Of a stretch of DNA of 55,281 nucleotides, positions 7,363 to 17,300 are shown piece after piece. The translations under genes were made by a program, and so were the position numbers. This stretch comes from a virus: the IMG/VR virus record IMGVR_UViG_3300029309_000053, positions 1-55,281 of that record; one strand, 5' to 3'. The notes under the pieces were generated by a model. The model had not been told where the DNA came from. It searched no databases and saw only the letters and a program-made list of their open reading frames with translations. How positions within the stretch are numbered: the stretch's first letter is position 1; every line of letters begins with the position of its first letter.

Positions 7363-7528
7363 CAGGTTGCTAGAAGCGAATGCAAAGTATCAAGCGAATC
7401 ACGTATGCGTAAGTAACACGCCTGAACAGCAGAAAGAAATTAATGATTACTGCAATGAAAAATTTATAAAACCAATTAAGGATATAGATCCACATTGGTT
7501 TGGGATAATCAAGAAGCAAAGCGAATAA
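7322..7528 (+). CDS. Hypothetical last gene of the early operon (68 aa)
   Basis: Starts at ATG 7322, overlapping the previous gene by 41 nt. An internal ATG at 7352 (MNIDRLLEANAKYQ) would almost remove the overlap and is a reasonable alternative. It is a small charged protein with no recognised motif. It is followed within 60 nt by an intrinsic terminator (7584-7614), making it the likely end of the early transcript. Confidence 0.6.
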   Translation: MKVNRHKKIKMNIDRLLEANAKYQANHVCVSNTPEQQKEINDYCNEKFIKPIKDIDPHWFGIIKKQSE

Positions 7529-7532
7529 GTAT

Positions 7533-7540
7533 TATATTTG
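7533..7540 (+). promoter_or_regulatory. Bacteroidetes -7 promoter box TATATTTG
   Basis: TATATTTG matches TAnnTTTG exactly and is identical to the box before many late genes. There is no TTG about 19-23 nt upstream. A transcript starting near 7546 would meet the terminator at 7584-7614 after about 65 nt, so this promoter would make a very short RNA unless the terminator is bypassed. Confidence 0.5.
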
Positions 7541-7583
7541 CACTGTTACACGGGTTATTTAGCTGTGGAACTTCGCAATCTGT

Positions 7584-7614
7584 AGAGGGGGGCTGCACAA
7601 GCTCCCCTCTTTTT
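7584..7614 (+). terminator. Intrinsic terminator ending the early operon
   Basis: AGAGGGG (7584-7590) pairs with CCCCTCT (7604-7610) and is extended inward by four pairs (one G-T) around the loop GCACA. The hairpin is followed by a short T run. With an 11-bp GC-rich stem it should stop transcription from the upstream + operon and insulate the secreted-protein genes downstream. Confidence 0.85.
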
Positions 7615-7620
7615 GTTTCT

Positions 7621-7628
7621 TACCTTTG
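7621..7628 (+). promoter_or_regulatory. Promoter box TACCTTTG for the secreted-protein pair
   Basis: TACCTTTG fits TAnnTTTG and lies 7 nt before the ATG at 7636 and 7 nt after the terminator. The transcript would start at or next to the start codon, as for the late promoters. No -33 TTG is present at normal spacing. Confidence 0.5.
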
Positions 7629-7635
7629 TTGTCGA

Positions 7636-9549
7636 ATGAGAATAGTTATTACCATCCTGTTTATGGGCGCTATATTTATGAGCCAAGCTCAAGAGTGCTC
7701 TTTGTTAATGCCTGATAATGTGAAAGTTATGGGGCTCACTAAGCGGTATTTAGTTGTTGATCTTGATGAGGTTGAGACCGTTACTCTACCTATTGTATTT
7801 CACATTGTGCATACTGGGTTGAGTTCAGAGAACAACATATCTGACGAACAAGTCCTCTCTCAATTGCAAGTTTTAAACGAAGAGTTTGAGGACAGCAAGA
7901 TACAATTCTGCTTAGCCGCTAGAGATCCAGATGGTAATCCATCGGTTGGTATAACTAGGTATGACGCTTCGTGGAACGAAGAGTATTTATATGACGGTGT
8001 ATCAAACGGAGCAATGGGCTCAAGTGGGTGGGGCCACGAAGACATGATGCAGTCTTCTGGTTGCTGGAATCCTGATGAATACATAAACTACTACATAGTT
8101 TCTGAGATCAACGGCAACGACGGAGGTAATGGTATTCAAGGCTTTGCATACTTAGGACCCACAAATGACTGCAGAGATGGGGTTGTTTGTCTGTATAATG
8201 TCACGGGCACAGAAGGTGTTGTTAAGTTGGGGAGAGAGCTTGGGTTTACTGGAGTCCACGAGATAGGTCATCATCTATCTCTGTACCATACGTTCTCAAA
8301 CACAATGGACTGCTTTGAGAGCAACTGTGAAACTCAGGGAGATCTAGTCTGTGACACTCCTGTGACATTCGCAAATCAGTCTGGCTGTGACTTACCCACA
8401 TGCGAGGGGGCTCTCACTGAAAACTTCATGGACTATACCATTGAGAGCTGTAAGGAAAGCTTCACTGTTGGGCAGTCAGAGCGTATGCACGAGCAGATAC
8501 AGACTGTCAGGTCTGAACTCGTAGACAACCTATCTTGTGTGCCTGTGGTTGACTATGACGTCACCCCGTATACAGCTATGTATCAAGAGGATTGGTGTAC
8601 CCCGTATCAAGATATATGGATTGATGTTTCAAATCAGGGCAGCACCACCTTAGACTTAGTAGAAGTTCAGCTTTATTGCAACGGTGACGAATATGTAGAG
8701 TACATATACGACATGGGTGTTGGTGTTGAGTCAGTTTTGTTTGAACAGGTTTTTGTTGACGGAGCTCAACAGTTTGAGGTTCAGACTATTAGCGCTCAGG
8801 ACCAGTACGAGGACAATGACTACGCATGGTGGCCACTCTCCACCGACGATGGCTACCTTATGCAGATCACAGTGGACACAGATGTCTGGGCCAACGAAAC
8901 TAGCTGGGACATATACGACTCATCTGGCGAGTTGCTTATAGGCGACGGGGGATACCCCATTCAATCAGGCCCATACGAATATGAAGTTTGTGTGTACGAC
9001 GATTGCTACGACATAGTTATTACTGACACTAATGGTGATGGGTTCTGCTCAATAGACTTTGACAATGATGGAGCTTGTGATATAGGCTCTCAAGGTATTA
9101 CTGCAGTTGTAAACGGACAGGTTGTTTTTGGCACTGAATTTGGACAGCAGTTCTCTGTGTTGGAAGAAAGCTTTTGTATAGACATAGAGCCATGTCCGTT
9201 AGACTTTGATGGCAATGGGACTATAGGCAACGGCGATATTATATACATGGTTGGTGAGTGGGGGTGTGAAGGCGACTGCGAAACAGACCCGAACAATGAT
9301 GGGACTGTGAATGTTTTTGACTTGCTTTATGTGCTTACTGAAATAGGCACCAACTGTCCGATAGAGCAAGACCTTTCTATTGGCATGCTAAAGCAACTAA
9401 CTGTTGCATCTTCTAGCATTATTGGTGGGGCTTCGCCACGCATATACGATGTATCTGGGAGAAGAGTTAGGGGTCAGATAGAAAGCCTTGCTACTGGGGT
9501 GTACATATTGAAGTGGGGCAACGTAACCAAAAAAGTATTTGTCCAATGA
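7636..9549 (+). CDS. Secreted M43 (cytophagalysin-like) zinc metalloprotease with T9SS type A sorting domain
   Basis: A 637-residue preprotein. ATG 7636 is chosen because it opens a clear signal peptide (RIVITILFMGAIFMSQAQ). The catalytic domain has HEIGHHLSLYH (H208, H212, H218; E209) and a Met-turn ENFMDYT about 75 residues later, the metzincin pattern of peptidase M43. A region with Asp-rich, EF-hand/dockerin-like loops follows (DFDGNGTIGNGD; DPNNDGTVNVFD). The C-terminus IYDVSGRRV, then GVYILKWGNVTKKVFV is a T9SS type A sorting domain, so the protein should cross the outer membrane through the host T9SS. A phage carrying such a cargo is unusual. Confidence 0.88.
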   Translation: MRIVITILFMGAIFMSQAQECSLLMPDNVKVMGLTKRYLVVDLDEVETVTLPIVFHIVHTGLSSENNISDEQVLSQLQVLNEEFEDSKIQFCLAARDPDGNPSVGITRYDASWNEEYLYDGVSNGAMGSSGWGHEDMMQSSGCWNPDEYINYYIVSEINGNDGGNGIQGFAYLGPTNDCRDGVVCLYNVTGTEGVVKLGRELGFTGVHEIGHHLSLYHTFSNTMDCFESNCETQGDLVCDTPVTFANQSGCDLPTCEGALTENFMDYTIESCKESFTVGQSERMHEQIQTVRSELVDNLSCVPVVDYDVTPYTAMYQEDWCTPYQDIWIDVSNQGSTTLDLVEVQLYCNGDEYVEYIYDMGVGVESVLFEQVFVDGAQQFEVQTISAQDQYEDNDYAWWPLSTDDGYLMQITVDTDVWANETSWDIYDSSGELLIGDGGYPIQSGPYEYEVCVYDDCYDIVITDTNGDGFCSIDFDNDGACDIGSQGITAVVNGQVVFGTEFGQQFSVLEESFCIDIEPCPLDFDGNGTIGNGDIIYMVGEWGCEGDCETDPNNDGTVNVFDLLYVLTEIGTNCPIEQDLSIGMLKQLTVASSSIIGGASPRIYDVSGRRVRGQIESLATGVYILKWGNVTKKVFVQ

Positions 9550-10562
9550 AAAAGCTGCTGTGGTTTTTCTTGCCTCTAGTTTCTTGGGGGCAATGTGACA
9601 TAGAGATAATAGGATTCAACCCTATATCCACTGACATGACTATCGCTGTCAACGGAGGGTACTGCGGGACCCCCTCAGACTCGATTGGAGAGTTCTTGCT
9701 TGCACTATCTTTTACCCCGCCTATAGAAGACATACAAGATGATTTTCCTTGCTTCTATGAGGACGGCTGGGCTAAATTAATATTTCCGTTAGACTTTCCT
9801 GGATTCGACATAGGCGAGGGTGAAGACGACATACTTCAGACGGGCGACACTATTACTTTTAATCTTGCAGAAACGCCGTGGGCTGGATCTGGATCTGCAG
9901 ACTGTTGGATTGATGTAATGCAAAGCGCAGCATACTTTATGGAGTGTGTGATAATAACTGTGTGGCAGATAAATGACAGCGAGAGCATAACAGGCGTAGG
10001 CGGACTTGCGGGATTCCCATATCCAGATGAAGATATATGGAACAGCTGGATCATGTGGTCTCTAAATGGCGCTTGTTCGCCACCGCCACCCCCAATCGTA
10101 TACGGATGCACCGATATGTTCGCATACAACTACAACGGAACTGCCACGATAAACGACGGAAGCTGTGTGTATCAGGGGTGCTTAGATCCTGACGCGCTAA
10201 ACTACTGTGAGGAATGCACTATAGAAGGTGACTGCATATATCCTCCAGACGACAACGACCTAGGCATTGATTGTAACGATCCATCTATCTACGTTCCAAA
10301 TACTTTCACGCCAAACAACGACGGAATAAACGATGTCTGGAGGCCCATAACCAAGCAGGATTGCTGGTGGAAGTGGGAGTGCCGCGTGTACAACAGGTGG
10401 GGCACGTTGGTTTGGATAAGCTACGACCCTAACGACAAGTGGATAGGGGAAAGGCTTGAGTACTTTGTTCCCGATGGGGTGTACACCTGGATGATACAGG
10501 GTTCCACATGGGAAAGCAATAAGGTTGTAAGTATGACAGGTAACGTAACTATCTTCAGATAA
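9546..10562 (+). CDS. Secreted Cys-rich protein with gliding-motility-associated (T9SS type B) C-terminal domain
   Basis: A 338-residue preprotein coupled to the protease by ATGA. It has a signal peptide (KKLLWFFLPLVSWGQC), an acidic N-terminal domain of about 160 residues, a repeat region GCTDMFAYNYNGTATINDGS followed by a degenerate second copy starting GCLDPDALNY (a repeat common in marine Bacteroidetes secreted proteins), and a C-terminal domain with VPNTFTPNNDGINDVW, VYNRWGTLVW and PDGVYTWMI. This is the CHU_C/gliding-motility C-terminal (type B) T9SS signal. No enzyme motif is visible; binding or adhesion at the cell surface is likely. Its stop abuts the convergent gene with no gap. Confidence 0.88.
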   Translation: MKKLLWFFLPLVSWGQCDIEIIGFNPISTDMTIAVNGGYCGTPSDSIGEFLLALSFTPPIEDIQDDFPCFYEDGWAKLIFPLDFPGFDIGEGEDDILQTGDTITFNLAETPWAGSGSADCWIDVMQSAAYFMECVIITVWQINDSESITGVGGLAGFPYPDEDIWNSWIMWSLNGACSPPPPPIVYGCTDMFAYNYNGTATINDGSCVYQGCLDPDALNYCEECTIEGDCIYPPDDNDLGIDCNDPSIYVPNTFTPNNDGINDVWRPITKQDCWWKWECRVYNRWGTLVWISYDPNDKWIGERLEYFVPDGVYTWMIQGSTWESNKVVSMTGNVTIFR

Positions 10563-10772
10563 TTACTCTACTTTATTTTTTGCTAGCAACAGCTTGATCT
10601 CTTGAATATCTTTTAATAGCTGCTTGACGTCGGCCTTAAACTCTGCGTTGTCTGTTTCAAGAGCATGAACGCGAGAGCTCAGTTTACCGTAGTCGTTTTG
10701 GAACTTTATCCAGCCACAAACTAACGCCCCTGCTACCGTTAGAAATTCAAAATGAGTTAAGTTTTCTAGCAT
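10563..10772 (-). CDS. Small membrane protein with C-terminal coiled coil (69 aa)
   Basis: ATG 10772 is preferred to the upstream TTG. One hydrophobic segment (FEFLTVAGALVCGWIKF, about residues 8-24) is followed by a charged coiled coil rich in Asp, Glu and Lys. It is the last gene of the late cluster, next to a Cys-rich peptide and a holin-like protein, so it may belong to a lysis cassette as a holin or spanin-like partner. That role is inferred from topology and position only. Confidence 0.65.
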   Translation of the reverse strand: MLENLTHFEFLTVAGALVCGWIKFQNDYGKLSSRVHALETDNAEFKADVKQLLKDIQEIKLLLAKNKVE

Positions 10773-10781
10773 AGCCAATAA

Positions 10782-10916
10782 TTATGACCCGCAGGCCTCA
10801 CATTCCTCTGGGTTCTCGATATTGCAAACCAGCTCGCCGCTTTTAATCTTATCTTCTTGCTTCTTTAGCTTATCGGCATCAAGAAATTCGCAGCAAAAAT
10901 CCTCTTCGTTGATCAT
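10782..10916 (-). CDS. Cys-rich small protein (44 aa)
   Basis: Start ATG 10916 overlaps the stop of the holin-like gene (ATGA), and its stop lies 9 nt before the next start. The 44 residues contain five Cys (DFCCEF; LVCNIENPEECEACGS), and the C-terminal C-x(7)-C-x2-C spacing could bind metal or form disulphides. There is no signal peptide. Tight coupling on both sides argues that it is translated. Function unknown. Confidence 0.6.
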   Translation of the reverse strand: MINEEDFCCEFLDADKLKKQEDKIKSGELVCNIENPEECEACGS

Positions 10917-11344
10917 TTTCTAGATTTTTCTATAGTCCTTCCCGCAAAGTATGCCCCAAAAGAAGTAAGCATCAGGATCTCCAGCAAAGATACATAAGAA
11001 TTTTTGACGTTAAAAGGCAGCTGATCAAGGGAGTCCAAAACCATTGTAGCCATAAACATTATCATTAGGCAGATTAAAGTAACTGGTCTTATGTACTTTG
11101 CAAGCTTGACATCGCTACCCATATCCGCCTTCCATCTTTCGGTTACGTTATTTTGAAATGCAATTTCTGCATCAACTATAGCCTTAGCTTCTGCGGGATC
11201 TACGTCATCCTCTTTATCTAAAAGGTTTTTTACAATGCCGAGCGCTCCCTTGTCGGGGAGCAGCTCGCCTACCGTGTCTAATACGCTGGGCGCCTTGTCT
11301 TTGAGCCAGGCCCCCAGCCGTGTGTTTTTAATTTTGTCTTTCAT
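10913..11344 (-). CDS. Holin-like membrane protein (GTA-holin 3TM type)
   Basis: A 143-residue protein. The soluble half contains QNNVTERWKADMGSD followed by KYIRPVTLICLMIMFMATM, resembling the family of three-TM holins found in phages and gene transfer agents (conserved RW-x-AD and IRP). Two clear hydrophobic segments follow (about residues 90-107 and 117-135). It would permeabilise the inner membrane to release the endolysin. The endolysin itself is far away at 51.1-51.6 kb. The start overlaps the end of the giant upstream gene by 17 nt. Confidence 0.68.
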   Translation of the reverse strand: MKDKIKNTRLGAWLKDKAPSVLDTVGELLPDKGALGIVKNLLDKEDDVDPAEAKAIVDAEIAFQNNVTERWKADMGSDVKLAKYIRPVTLICLMIMFMATMVLDSLDQLPFNVKNSYVSLLEILMLTSFGAYFAGRTIEKSRK

Positions 11345-14300
11345 GTATTGCGTTTGTTATAGCGTTCCTTGATCTCGGGTCTATGTACTTGCCCCTGAGT
11401 TCGTAATAGGCTTTGTTGAACTGGCTGATCTCAACTAACTCAGCCTCAGTAAGTTGATGAATAGCATTGATCCTGTCGATGTAGTCCTCAATCTTCTGGG
11501 CATTTTGCCTTGCCTCCCTGATAATCTCAAGTCTTTTCTTGGTGCCCTTTAGCACTTCATTGAGCTGTTGCACGCCTACGAAGTTCAGCCCCTGAGCATC
11601 CGTCTCACCTTTGTCAATCTCTCTTGTGTACTGCCCTAGCTCGTTGACGTTCTCTGTGAAAACGTCGTAGTTATAGTACTTGTTCTCCTTTCCGTACAAG
11701 ATGTTAAGGAACGGGATGTCCTTTCTTTCGATGGGCACGGTGTCCTCTTCGCGCATGGTAAACAGTTCATCAAGGAACTGATCAGAGCTTTCGAGATTTT
11801 GCAGTCTAGTCACCTTTCTCTTAGCCACCTCGTATCCGATACGGCCAAGGTTTGCCACCTGGCCTATGGTCTTTCCGAGGCCTGCGGTGTATGAGGAGAT
11901 GAGATATGCGTATGGGTCTGGATTAAAGTCAAGCGGTCCGCTTACATTTTCTGTGCCCTTTCCACCAAGCGCGTTTAGATACTTGGCTAGTTGCTTGACA
12001 ACCTCAGGGGATCTGAATGACAGAGTCCACTCTGGCACTGGTGCTCCAAACGGATACTGCTCTCTGATAATCTGGTTGCCAGTAAAGGATGTATTAGAAT
12101 ACAGGTCAACTGGGAATCTAAGAGCAGTCGGCAAGAAGCCCAACCCGATCCGCTCAATCACGTTGTCCCCCTGACCAAATCCGAGAGGAGAGAAAGAGTT
12201 CAACGCCCCCATACCGAGGAACACACCCCCATCGATGATGTCTCTCTGTCCAGTAGACAGCTCACCTATGGCCATGCCTATGTTATTAAACATGTTGTAT
12301 CCGTATGGGATAGGCAGGGTAAGGTAATCGCTAGGTCCGTCTCCGTAAAAGATGATGGAGTTTCTCTCCTTCACGTAGTCAGGGATGGTGTTGTAGTACA
12401 ACTCACCATCCTCCCCCTCTCCAGACATGGCAATGTTGAACAAGGTCTTCATCACCTCAAAGGCTACGACACCTCCAGCCAGCTTTGCTGTGGCAGGGGC
12501 CCTATTAAACCAGCCGTCTGACTGGCCGTTCTGACCTGGAGGCTTAGCCTTGGGTGTGGCCATGGTTCTTGTAAACCTGGCCGCAGACTGAGACGCTGCG
12601 TTGAAGAACAGATACATAGAGTTGTAGCTTGAAGACGCCTCACCTGATCTGTTAAAGTTCACGGTTATGTTCTTAGATAGCTGTGCTGCTCTTTGCTTTG
12701 ATACTCCGACCTTGCGAGCCTCTAGGTAGGCCGCAAATCTAATCGCGTTCTCAAAGGCCTCGTTGATGCCCTCGATATACTCAAAGATTTTCTTACCCTG
12801 ATAGAATCCCTTAAGAATTTCCTTAGCCTTAGCTGGATCCCCTGCTGCTTTCTCAAGTTTGCCCTGGATCTCGGCGATGGTTTCAGAATACGCCCACCCA
12901 GTTCTTCCTCCTGACTGCTTCCACTCCTGCAACTGTTTGGCCATCTCGGGATCGAGGTCGAACCCAAAGACGCCTTCCTTTAGCAGGGGCTTGAGCACCT
13001 TAAGCGATGTTGACACAACATCCCTAGAGAACTCACCTGGCTTTAAGCCGAAGCCAGTCATAATACCACCGTCTCTCTCCACCTCAGACATGGCGTTGAA
13101 TACGGCAGAGCCTATGTCTCGAACGTAGTTCTTAATGAAGAACGCGGGATTGTACACGGTTGCAAAGTTTCTTAGCAAAGAGATGTACTTACCCATGCTC
13201 TTTACGGCTGATCCTGTTTCTTCCTCCGTAAGTCCGTTCAAAGCATCAGCATAGCTCATGTCCTTGAAGAAGATAAAGTGCTGCTTACCGTTGATGCGAA
13301 GCGGCACCATGTGACGGTGAGCCTTCATCTCCGCTACGTTCATCTTCTGCTGAGAACCATCATCAGCAAGCTTGGTCATAGGGTTGGCTTCGGAGTAAAG
13401 CTTCCACACACCCTCATTCGGGTTCTCCTGAACCAATCTATGGAGCGAACGCATAGACTCATCCTTTCTTGCACGCTGCTTAATTGACATGTTCTGAGCA
13501 ATCACAGATGCCACGATATTCGTGCCAGTTCTAGACTTTCTACCCTTGGCCTTTTTACTTGACATACCATAGACAGAGAAACCGCCTCCCCCTGTTGGGT
13601 AGGAGTTGCTTTCTTCTGACTGCTCATCAAGAGCCAGGCCATTAAGCGGTACGTAGTTCTTGAATAAAGACTCCCAATGAGCAATGACCTCTCTTGATTC
13701 AAGGCCGCCTTCTACCATGGTCCTTCGTGTGTTAGCAACGATGTCGTACACAAGGTTTACTGAGTCCATGATCTCAGGGGACATAAGCTCGTCGATGATT
13801 GCGTCGGCCTCTTCGTTGGTCATACCAGAGCCTGCGTCCAAGTCCTTTCTCTTCTTGGAGATATGTGCGTTGCGCTCCTTAGCGTGCAGCGCATATAGCA
13901 AGTCAGACAGATCTTCAACCGTGTGGCCAGAAACCTCAAGGCTCTTACCTATCTTCTCTATCTCTCTGCCCAGCGACTCCATGTCCTCTCTTACCTTTCC
14001 GTAGAAGAGATCGATGGCCATCTCAAAGTCCTGAGACTCAGGCACTCTCTGACCCCTGAAGACCTCGATGTCCTGCTGCAAAAGCATGATATCGCTGTAC
14101 TTGTCCTGCAGCCTTCTTGTGATGGTCTGCAGCTTCTCTCCGTACGGGGTAGCGGTAGACTTCTCCCAAGCACTGTTACCCTGGGTGTACACTCTACCCA
14201 TCAGCCTTCTAGACCTCAAGGCCTGAGAGCCTCTAGCAAACTTAGACTCCTGCTGAGCGTGCTGACCAAACCTCCTCATGATGCGAGGCTTGTCAGGATT

Positions 14301-17300
14301 GTATATTACGTCAGCGTCAGAGGCCTTATCGTAGAGGGCGTAAGCCACGTCATTCATGCTCTCTGCCATAACAGCAATCGGGAAACCGTTGTTGAAGTTA
14401 TCTCCAGTCGTATCGTCTAGCTTCTCCGTAGTGAGCCCAGACGTTCTCGCAACATACGTAGCAACTATTCTTCCCGTACCGTCGGCTCCTAGATCGTTGA
14501 ATCTAGGGTCGTTCATGGTCTGTAATATCTCCTCTTTGCTCAGGAAGCCATCGTGATTCTTTGCCTTCATGCCTTTGACAACCTTGTCGATAAAAAGACC
14601 CCTTCCCTCAAATCCAAGCTGCTCATTTACATGCTCAGGAAGGTTGGACATAAATTCAAGAAACGCCTCAAGTCCCTGCTCGTCTTGAATGGTGACGCGA
14701 TTCTTTTTGACCTTAATGCCAGCCTTGTTCTTAAGCTTTCTGTCGTTCAGAACCCTTTCGAATTTGCTGTATTTCTTTACACTTGAGTTCGTGCCTCTCG
14801 TAGTCTGATATTCTTTCGAGGTTATGCCAATCTGACTCTTGAGCACCTCATTTATAACCGCAATGAGATCCTTATTGTAGTTGTTTCCTGACGCCTTGTT
14901 CTGACTGTAATACTCATTGACATATCTGAAGAACATCTCAATAGTCTTAGGGCTTCTGAGCGTGTTTTCTGGAGCTCTAAGGGCTATATCTATTGCTACG
15001 TACTTAGCGAACTCAGGCATGTCCGTAATCGCACTAGCGCTCTCTCCGTTAACGTGAGAAGAAAGCATTGCATCATTGAATGCAACTGCACCAAGCGGAC
15101 CTCCTATTTGATTCTGAATGAGCGCAATCCCGTTGCCCTCGCTGTCCCTAAGCTGATTTCCCTTCTTGTCCTTGATCACCCAAGCAACCTCTCCATGTCT
15201 AGTTCTGTCATAGAGAATAGCCTTGCTTACCATATTGTTCATAAGGCTTTTAACGGTGATGCCAAGCTTCTTGGCTGCCGCCTCGAGAGCTTCTCTTCTG
15301 TTCTTTCCAAACACAGCCCTGTCGCTGAGAGACAACGCTTCCTGTTCCGTCATGCCGATCGACATGTTGATGTAGTCGGAAGACCCCATGTCTCCATAGG
15401 TTTTAGGGCGGCCCTTCTTCTTACTGCCAATACCGATATCTCCTGTTGTCACCCTTGTGGACCTGAGGGGTCCACCAGCCTGAGCGTCGAGCACAAAGTC
15501 AGCACCCTCCTTGATCTCCTCAAGTCTAATGGTGGCATAGGACAACTCGTCCTCTGGTATCATAGACAGGTCTTCGACTCTTCTCTTCCTGGAGATAGAG
15601 CCTGGGGGTAACAACTCCCACACGTTGACCCCAAGCTCAGTGGCTTCGTATTCGAGCTGAGCGTTAGCCTCGTCTGCTGTAAGAAAGTCATAATCCTTTG
15701 CCAGATCAAAAAGCTCTGGAGCATTCTTCCTGTCCAAGACATAAACGGTTCTGTCAGACCTGGCTTGAACTTTAGCATGAACCTCGGCGATGTCAATGCC
15801 TGAGTTCATGAGAGCGAGCATGTTGTTTCTCTGCTGCAGCTGGAATCTAGCGGCCTCAACAGGTGTAAGAAACTGGGTGTCTGCGTCCACGACAGGCTTG
15901 AAGGAATGAAATTCAAGGCTAAATGTTTTGCCTTCCTTAGACTCTATGTTCTTAAACATATTGTGAATACGAGAGGTCTCTTGAACTAGGCTGCCTCGCT
16001 TCATTGCTACTTCCCTACCTATGTCCACCCTAGTCATAAGGTCGTTCATATTTCTCTCCCTTGGGAGCTGAAGAATAGGCTTCATGACCTTTGGCTTGCC
16101 ATCCTTATCAAGTCTTGGCTTAGGGTAGTTGAGGTTAAATCTCTTTCCGTCTCTGAAGAAGTGGATGTCTCTGATAACCCCCTCTCTTCTACCGTTGCCA
16201 GTCATGCTGGCATACCAGTTTGCAAAGTGTCTGTAGTCGTTGAACGTCTTGCTTCTCTGGCTGTCCATCTGAGACCCTCTGCCTACACGGGGATTAGCCT
16301 CCAAGTCTCCGAAGTTGAATACGTTCTGTGTCCAGAAAATCTCCACGTTCTGGAGATACTGCTTCTTGCTAGCAAGTGGTTGACCGCTTTCGATCTCTGC
16401 GATATCCTCTGCTGTCTCAACCTGCTCTGGGGTTGTGTACATCTCCCCAAGCGACTCACCCTCTGCAAAGTTCTTAAACCTCAAAACAAGGTTGATGAGG
16501 TCAGAGTCGGTTGATGCGTCTGGGAACCCCGTGATCTTAGAGAACACATTACGAACCACAGCCTTGACGCCTAGGTCAGAGATCTCAAAACCCTCGATGG
16601 GGTTTTGAGATCTTATGAACTCACCCTCAGCGATTGCCTCAAACAGAGCTGTGATAAGCTCTCTATCTCTTTCGCCTCTCGCTGCCTCCGAGTACTGCAT
16701 GTCCAACGCCTCAACAAGCTCCTGAACTCTCTCAGACTTGAGGCCCCTGATCTGTTCGGCAAGATCGTACACCATCTCGGGATTATCCTGGAAGAGAGGC
16801 TCGAGGAAGAAGTGCGTGTACTCGTGGAATGCAACTCTGCTTAGGTCTGCATCCTTGTGTATGTGGATCTCGTGAGAGCCGTCAGGTCTCTCCATGTACA
16901 GCCCCTCGGTGACAAGCTCGTTCCTGAATGGCACAGGCGCCTCGCTTCTCACACTCTCTCCATTGACGTATGCAAGAGACTCGTCATCGTGAAGGACAAT
17001 GCTTACGCGCCTACCACTTCCCTTTGCTTGATCAATGACATTCTGAAGAGCCTTAATTTCGGAGGCGGTGAACTGTGAGAGGTCCACCTCTTGATCTCCG
17101 TCGATGACAACTTCTCTCGCATCCGCAAACCCTCTTGATCTCCAGTCTTGACCCTGCGTTGTAACGAGTCCACCAAACGAGTCCACACCGATCCTTCCCT
17201 CGCCAGAGAACATAAGCAACCCGAGGTTGATATTCTGTATCTGCTTGCCGCCCTTATTGTACGCATCTTGCAGCTCAGCAAATCTCTCCTGAGACATACC

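Noticed and set aside
13923-14420. Open frame of 165 codons on + inside the giant - gene
   Set aside because: Antisense shadow of the long gene; no start context, no family pattern and composition follows the complementary frame.
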